This document shows positions 21,724 to 25,569 of a stretch of DNA of 25,569 nt, piece by piece (the stretch's first letter is position 1; each line of letters opens with the position of its first letter). This DNA comes from UBA12478 sp964513275. GTDB taxonomy: Bacteria; Patescibacteriota; Patescibacteriia; UBA9934; GWF2-40-263. The stretch spans positions 1 to 25,569 of the forward strand of contig CAZELN010000014.1 in NCBI GenBank assembly GCA_964513275.1, given 5' to 3'. Below the pieces are notes generated by a model, which worked only from the letters and a program-made list of their open reading frames with translations, was not told the origin of the DNA and did no database searches. A program made the translations under genes and the position numbers.

Positions 21724-21752
21724 AGACTAGCGTTTGGGATCCGTTTGGTCAA
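21724..21752 (-). promoter_or_regulatory. Promoter of the SAM-hydroxide adenosyltransferase gene
   Basis: Minus strand: TTGACC (21752-21747), 17-nt spacer, TAGTCT (21729-21724), 9 nt, ATG 21714. The clearest example of the leaderless layout in the window. Confidence 0.8.
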
Positions 21753-21781
21753 GAAATAGAGAATCACTGCAACGACAACAA

Positions 21782-21811
21782 TTTACGCCAGAGAGACTTT
21801 TCTGATAGACT
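21782..21811 (+). promoter_or_regulatory. murA promoter (leaderless layout)
   Basis: TTTACG (21782-21787), 18-nt spacer, TAGACT (21806-21811), 9 nt to ATG 21821. Confidence 0.6.
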
Positions 21812-21820
21812 CTCGTCACT

Positions 21821-23128
21821 ATGGCAGATGTCTTTCACGTCACCGGTGGCACCCCTCTTCATGGGGAGATTGCGATTTCAGGAGCGAAGAACGCCGCCTC
21901 AAAAATGATGATCGCCACACTTCTTACAGATGGAGAGGTTGTGCTTTCAAATGTTCCGCGCCAGCAAGAAACGGAGATCACGCAAGAGATTATTACGACG
22001 GTAGGGGCGAGCATTGAGTGGATTGATACGCACACACTCAAGGCAACGACGCCGCAGATTACCTCCAACTCCGTGCGTGAGCTTTCGCGGAAGAATCGCA
22101 TTAGCGTGTTGGCGATTGCTCCGTTGTTACACCGAGCGGGTGAGGCGTTTGTGCCGCTTGTGGGCGGAGACAAAATCGGACCTCGACCCGTAAACTTTCA
22201 CGTGGCGGCACTCGAGAAGATGGGAGCTGTGATCGAAGAAACTCCCGAAGGGTATCACGCGACGGCTCCTAAAGGATTGCGCGGCGCGCTTATTGAACTT
22301 CCATATCCATCTGTAGGCGCGACGGAGACAGCGCTCTTGGCGGGTGTTCTTGCTAAGGGTCGGACGATGATCCGCAATGCCGCAGGGGAGCCAGAAATTA
22401 AAGAGCTCATCATGATGCTCCAGAACATGGGAGCCATCATTCAGATCAACGCGAACCGGTCGATTGAAATTATTGGTGTGGAGAAACTGCACGGGACACA
22501 GGCTCGTGTCATGCCGGATCGCATTGAGGCGGCGTCGTATGGGTCCATGGCGATCGGCACGGCAGGAGAAATTTTTGTGCGCGGTGCCGAGCACGCGCAC
22601 ATGATGACGTTCTTGAATGCCGTGCGGAAGATTGGAGCTGAGTACGAAGTGCGGGAAGACGGAATTTTGTTTCGAGGCACGGGTTCGCTCAAAGGCATTG
22701 AACTTGAAACAGATACGCATCCAGGATTCATGACCGATTGGCAACAACCGTTTGTGGTAGCACTGACTCAAGCAAAAGGAACGAGTGTCGTGCACGAGAC
22801 CGTGTACGAAGAACGCTTTGGCTATACCGATGCGCTTAAAAAGATGGGAGCGGACATCGCGCTGTTCAGTAACTGTTTGGGAGAGATCGATTGCCGATTC
22901 AAGGGACAGAATTACAAACACTCCGCGGTTATTACCGGCCCATCAAAACTTCACGCCGCGCAGGTGGAAGTCCCAGATATTCGTGCCGGCCTCGCCTTTG
23001 TTGTTGCCGCGCTTGTGGCAGAAGGCACATCCGTTCTCACCGGTATCCACCACCTCGACCGCGGGTATGAACGGTTGCAGGAAAAGTTGCAAGGCGTTGG
23101 TGCGAAGATCCAACGCGTGGTGAAATGA
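21821..23128 (+). CDS. murA: UDP-N-acetylglucosamine 1-carboxyvinyltransferase
   Basis: First committed step of peptidoglycan synthesis: transfers enolpyruvate from PEP to UDP-GlcNAc. 435 residues. The N-terminal motif SGAKNAASKMM holds Lys23 and Asn24, and the C-terminal domain has DTHPGFMTDWQQPF with the catalytic Asp region. The mobile loop normally containing Cys115 (GGCAIGxRP) reads GGDKIGPRP, placing Asp at residue 117. This Cys-to-Asp form is catalytically active in other bacteria and is intrinsically insensitive to fosfomycin. The start is set by TAGACT 9 nt upstream. Its end abuts the M50 promoter. Confidence 0.96.
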   Translation: MADVFHVTGGTPLHGEIAISGAKNAASKMMIATLLTDGEVVLSNVPRQQETEITQEIITTVGASIEWIDTHTLKATTPQITSNSVRELSRKNRISVLAIAPLLHRAGEAFVPLVGGDKIGPRPVNFHVAALEKMGAVIEETPEGYHATAPKGLRGALIELPYPSVGATETALLAGVLAKGRTMIRNAAGEPEIKELIMMLQNMGAIIQINANRSIEIIGVEKLHGTQARVMPDRIEAASYGSMAIGTAGEIFVRGAEHAHMMTFLNAVRKIGAEYEVREDGILFRGTGSLKGIELETDTHPGFMTDWQQPFVVALTQAKGTSVVHETVYEERFGYTDALKKMGADIALFSNCLGEIDCRFKGQNYKHSAVITGPSKLHAAQVEVPDIRAGLAFVVAALVAEGTSVLTGIHHLDRGYERLQEKLQGVGAKIQRVVK

Positions 23129-23156
23129 AAAACCACCTCTTGCTAAAGAGATGGCG

Positions 23157-23162
23157 TATAAT
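23157..23162 (+). promoter_or_regulatory. -10 element of the M50 protease gene
   Basis: Perfect TATAAT, 9 nt before ATG 23172. It overlaps an alternative upstream ATG at 23151, which argues for the later start. An imperfect hairpin (CCACCTCTT/AAGAGATGG) covers the -35 region. Confidence 0.65.
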
Positions 23163-23171
23163 CATTCCATT

Positions 23172-23855
23172 ATGTTTCTCAATCTTCTCTTTGGTTCCCC
23201 GGCGATTGCCGTGGCGTGGCTGGTGGCCATTCTGCTCACACTTACGATTCATGAGTTTTCGCACGCGCTTGTTGGAAAATTCCATGGCGACAAGACCGCC
23301 GAATATGAAGGTCGGTTGACGCTCAACCCGATGGCTCATGTGGATCCTACGGGATTTATCCTGCTCCTCTTGTTTGGGTTTGGGTGGGCCAAACCGGTTC
23401 CGTACAATCCCTACAATCTCAAAGATCCAAAATGGGACTCGGTAAAGATTGCGCTGGCAGGACCCGGTTCAAATCTCCTGATGGCGATTCTTGCCGGGAT
23501 TGCCTTTCGAGGATTGGTCGGGGTGGGATTCATCGGCTCTTCGAACCTTCTTGCCGTCTTTTTGTTTCTCACGATCCTCCTCAACCTCTTCCTCATGCTT
23601 TTCAACATCATCCCCGTTCACCCCCTGGACGGTTCCAAATTGTTCTTTGCCCTCTTTGACCATCCGAAATATCAGGAACTACGAACCTTCGTTGCGACGA
23701 GAGGTCCGCAGATTTTGTTCATGGCTGTCTTGGTGAGTGCCTTTACGAGTCTCGACATTTTTTTCTTCATCTCTGAACCGGCTTTTACTCTGTGCGACGC
23801 CTTGATCGGAGGAAGCTGCAACGGATATTTTGCCTCCATTTTCAATTCGTTTTAA
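23172..23855 (+). CDS. M50 family site-2-type intramembrane metalloprotease
   Basis: Zinc protease that cuts within membrane helices, 227 residues with about five hydrophobic segments. Zinc motif HEFSH at residues 27-31 inside the first helix. The second conserved motif NIIPVHPLDG (third zinc ligand Asp) is present in the third core helix. FGFGWAKPVPYNPYN and ALAGPGSNLLMA are also family hallmarks. No PDZ domain, so it is of the compact YwhC/Rip-like group rather than RseP. Substrates are unknown. It follows murA but has its own TATAAT. Confidence 0.92.
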   Translation: MFLNLLFGSPAIAVAWLVAILLTLTIHEFSHALVGKFHGDKTAEYEGRLTLNPMAHVDPTGFILLLLFGFGWAKPVPYNPYNLKDPKWDSVKIALAGPGSNLLMAILAGIAFRGLVGVGFIGSSNLLAVFLFLTILLNLFLMLFNIIPVHPLDGSKLFFALFDHPKYQELRTFVATRGPQILFMAVLVSAFTSLDIFFFISEPAFTLCDALIGGSCNGYFASIFNSF

Positions 23856-23869
23856 CCACAGTCCTCATA

Positions 23870-23898
23870 TTGACCAAAAAAAGGCGCCATGGTACTCT
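23870..23898 (+). promoter_or_regulatory. str operon promoter
   Basis: TTGACC (23870-23875), 17-nt spacer with a run of seven A, TACTCT (23893-23898). Start expected near 23905, giving a leader of under 10 nt before rpsL ATG 23913. Confidence 0.7.
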
Positions 23899-23912
23899 CC
23901 AGGCGAATTTTT

Positions 23913-24341
23913 ATGCCTACTGTCAACCAACTGATCCGTAAGGGACGATCTTCTAAGTCGTCCAAGAGCAAGTCCCCGGCGATGCAATACACGCTGGATT
24001 CGCTTCATCGTAAACGCACACAACTGAAACACGGCAGTACGTTCAAGCGCGGCGTGTGCGTGAAGGTCACGACCATGACGCCAAAGAAACCGAACTCGGC
24101 TATTCGTAAGATTGCCCGTGTGCGTCTTTCTAATGGAACGGAAGTGAACGCCTACATTCCAGGAGAGGGACATAACCTCCAAGAGCACTCCATCGTGATG
24201 ATTCGCGGTGGACGTGTGAAGGATCTTCCTGGTGTGCGTTACCACATCGTACGCGGGGTCTACGATACCCAGGGCGTTGATGGCCGCATGCGTGGACGTT
24301 CCAAATACGGCGCCAAACGTCCAAAAGCGAAAAAGAAATAA
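23913..24341 (+). CDS. rpsL: 30S ribosomal protein S12
   Basis: Decoding-centre protein, 142 residues. It begins MPTVNQLIRKG and carries the invariant TPKKPNSAIRK (Lys58/59, equivalent to E. coli Lys42/43) and GGRVKDLPGVRYH loops that contact the A-site. Between the N-terminus and the TPKKPNS loop it has about 15 extra residues relative to E. coli (124 residues). No streptomycin-resistance substitution is seen at the Lys of TPKKPNS or of GGRVKD. ATG 23913 was chosen over an upstream in-frame codon at 23889, which lies within the promoter. Confidence 0.98.
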   Translation: MPTVNQLIRKGRSSKSSKSKSPAMQYTLDSLHRKRTQLKHGSTFKRGVCVKVTTMTPKKPNSAIRKIARVRLSNGTEVNAYIPGEGHNLQEHSIVMIRGGRVKDLPGVRYHIVRGVYDTQGVDGRMRGRSKYGAKRPKAKKK

Positions 24342-24347
24342 ATGACA

Positions 24348-24386
24348 CATCGGAGTACCTCTTTCGCAGGGGGAAGCCAACCGATG
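24348..24386 (+). promoter_or_regulatory. rpsL-rpsG intercistronic hairpin
   Basis: CATCGG (24348-24353) pairs with CCGATG (24381-24386), with a possible inner CCTC/GGGG pairing. It fills most of the 61-nt gap. In E. coli this gap holds the S7 autoregulatory target; whether this is equivalent is inference. GATAAC/TAACAT just after it could also act as a -10 for rpsG. Confidence 0.4.
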
Positions 24387-24402
24387 AGATAACATCACAA
24401 CT

Positions 24403-24873
24403 ATGCGAGGCAAACAAGCCCCAAAGCGCGCACTCACGCCAGATCCGAAGTTTGGGAACATCTACATTACCAAACTGGTGAACTCCATTATGTACGACGG
24501 AAAAAAATCCGTCGCGCAAAAGGTCGTCTATGACGCGCTTGATTTTATTGGAGAAAAAACAAAAGAAAATCCATTGGACGTTTTTGATCGAGCCATGAAG
24601 AATGTGATGCCAAGTCTTGAAGTGAAGAGTCGTCGTGTCGGAGGAGCGAATTACCAGGTGCCGATCAGCGTGCGCGGGGAACGTCGATATGTGCTCGCGT
24701 ACCGATGGATTATCGGCGCGGCTCGTGGAAAAAAGGGACGTCCGATGGCAGAGAAATTGGCCGAAGAGCTTATGGCTGCGGGAAACAACGAAGGCGAGGC
24801 GATCAAGAAAAAACTCGATGTGCAGCGTATGGCGGAAGCCAACCGTGCCTTTGCTCATTTTGCAAAACGATAA
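24403..24873 (+). CDS. rpsG: 30S ribosomal protein S7
   Basis: Primary binding protein of the 16S rRNA 3' major domain, 156 residues. Typical features: MRGKQAPKR start, DPKFGNIYITKLVNSIMYDGKK, the VKSRRVGGANYQVPISV rRNA-binding strand region, and the helical C-terminus RMAEANRAFAHF. Order rpsL-rpsG-fusA is the conserved str operon. fusA starts 1 nt after its TAA. Confidence 0.98.
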   Translation: MRGKQAPKRALTPDPKFGNIYITKLVNSIMYDGKKSVAQKVVYDALDFIGEKTKENPLDVFDRAMKNVMPSLEVKSRRVGGANYQVPISVRGERRYVLAYRWIIGAARGKKGRPMAEKLAEELMAAGNNEGEAIKKKLDVQRMAEANRAFAHFAKR

Positions 24874-24874
24874 T

Positions 24875-25453
24875 ATGCCAAGAGAATATCCGCTCGATAA
24901 AATTCGAAATTTTGGAATTTTCGCTCACATTGACGCGGGAAAAACGACGGTCTCCGAGCGCATCCTTTTTTACACAGGAAAGAAGCACAAAATTGGTGAA
25001 GTGCACGAAGGAGAGGCAACGATGGACTGGATGGAGCAAGAGCGCGAGCGCGGCATCACGATTACCGCAGCCGCGACAACCTGTTTTTGGAAGGATCACC
25101 GCATGAATTTGATCGACACGCCAGGGCACATCGACTTTACCGTTGAGGTGAAGCGCTCGATGCGCGTCTTGGACGGAGGTGTTGCGGTGTTCGATGGGGT
25201 GGCGGGTGTGGAACCGCAGTCAGAAACCAACTGGCGTTATGCGGATGACTTCAAGGTGCCACGCATCGTGTTCATCAACAAACTCGATCGTACTGGCGCG
25301 GATTTTTACAAGGACGTGAAGAGCGTCCATGATCGCCTGACCAAGAAGGCCTATCCGATCCAGTTGCCTATCGGAACCGAGGCGAATTTTGTGGGGATGG
25401 TCAACTTGCTCACCATGAAGGCACACATCTACAAGGACGAACAGGGAAAAAAC
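24875..25453 (+). CDS. fusA: Elongation factor G, 5' part (chimeric or truncated at its 3' end)
   Basis: Translocation GTPase. About 193 residues are authentic: P-loop AHIDAGKTT (17-25), switch I RERGITITAAATT (57-69), DTPGH (81-85) and NKLDR (135-139), all intact. The expected next segments are not followed: after MKAHIYKDEQGK (to residue 192) the frame passes into sequence of seryl-tRNA synthetase. The exact junction is uncertain by about 20 nt, because YKDEQGK could belong to either protein. Confidence 0.95.
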
Positions 25454-25569
25454 CATCCCTGTCACACCCTCAACGGGTCCGGCACGGCGCTGGCCCGGCT
25501 CTACATCGCGCTGCTGGAAACCCATCAGCGGGCCGACGGCAGCATTGCCCTTCCCCCGGCCTTGCGGCC
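25454..25569 (+). CDS. serS: C-terminal fragment of seryl-tRNA synthetase fused in frame to fusA (probable assembly chimera)
   Basis: Residues after the junction contain CHTLNGSGTALARLYIA, ETHQRADG and LPPALR. This is the class II motif 3 region and C-terminus of SerRS (HTLNGSG, ENYQ-ADG, VPEVLRPYMG in typical members). The codons are markedly more GC-rich (GGC ACG GCG CTG GCC CGG) than the fusA part. EF-G does not contain this sequence. The window ends before the SerRS stop. Confidence 0.85.

Noticed and set aside
22127..22921. Minus-strand frame of about 264 codons opposite murA
   Set aside because: Shadow of an unambiguous MurA coding sequence.
23151..23171. Upstream ATG for the M50 gene
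   Set aside because: It precedes the TATAAT box, so it would not be on the transcript.

Overview
The window reads as a stretch of a small-genome bacterial chromosome, most likely a Patescibacteria (CPR) lineage. This is inferred from the gene set: ComEC split into a membrane protein and a separate metallo-beta-lactamase (MBL) protein, an S12 with an N-terminal-region insertion, a SAM-hydroxide adenosyltransferase, and very short intergenic gaps. There is also a recurrent leaderless layout, in which a -10 hexamer sits 9 nt before the start codon. No rRNA, tRNA, CRISPR array or transposase was seen.

Layout. 1-2003: the 3' end of a membrane transporter, then a two-gene cell-envelope unit (coiled-coil plus beta-rich protein, and a lipoprotein). 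2053-3276: glutamate dehydrogenase. 3340-4233 (minus): unknown protein with a possible nuclease-like motif, divergent from 4338-7273 leuS and a Nudix hydrolase. 7287-8264 (minus): an M20 metallopeptidase broken by an in-frame TAA. 8316-11845: UDP-glucose dehydrogenase and the split comEC, overlapping end to end. 11888-12355: ndk. 12414-12506: a 30-residue membrane peptide. 12641-14412: panD and an ATP-grasp ligase. 14473-15564 and 16129-17277: two more M20 peptidase-family genes. The second is preceded by a strong promoter, a 19-codon reading frame and two mutually exclusive hairpins that look like a transcription attenuator. 17288-18160: a GNAT gene interrupted by TGA. 18257-20029: cation/proton antiporter. 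20052-21714 (minus): alpha/beta hydrolase and SAM-hydroxide adenosyltransferase. 21821-23855: murA and an M50 protease. 23913 to the end: the str operon, rpsL, rpsG and fusA. The fusA reading frame switches near 25450 into the C-terminus of seryl-tRNA synthetase, most likely an assembly chimera at a contig end.

How the genes may work together. The most interesting cluster is 12.6-18.2 kb. PanD makes beta-alanine from aspartate, but no other pantothenate gene is visible. Instead panD is followed after 2 nt by a PGM1-like ATP-grasp amide ligase, and nearby are two M20 genes, the fold of carnosinases. One of those has a leader reading frame with tandem His codons abutting an attenuator-like structure. 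A beta-alanyl (for example His-containing) peptide synthesis and turnover module is a testable hypothesis, not a demonstrated function.

Two classes of gene alternate. Core genes of moderate GC are mostly leaderless. The GC-richer accessory genes (envelope pair, 3340-4233, panD and ligase, GNAT, alpha/beta hydrolase) mostly carry Shine-Dalgarno sequences and 5' leaders.
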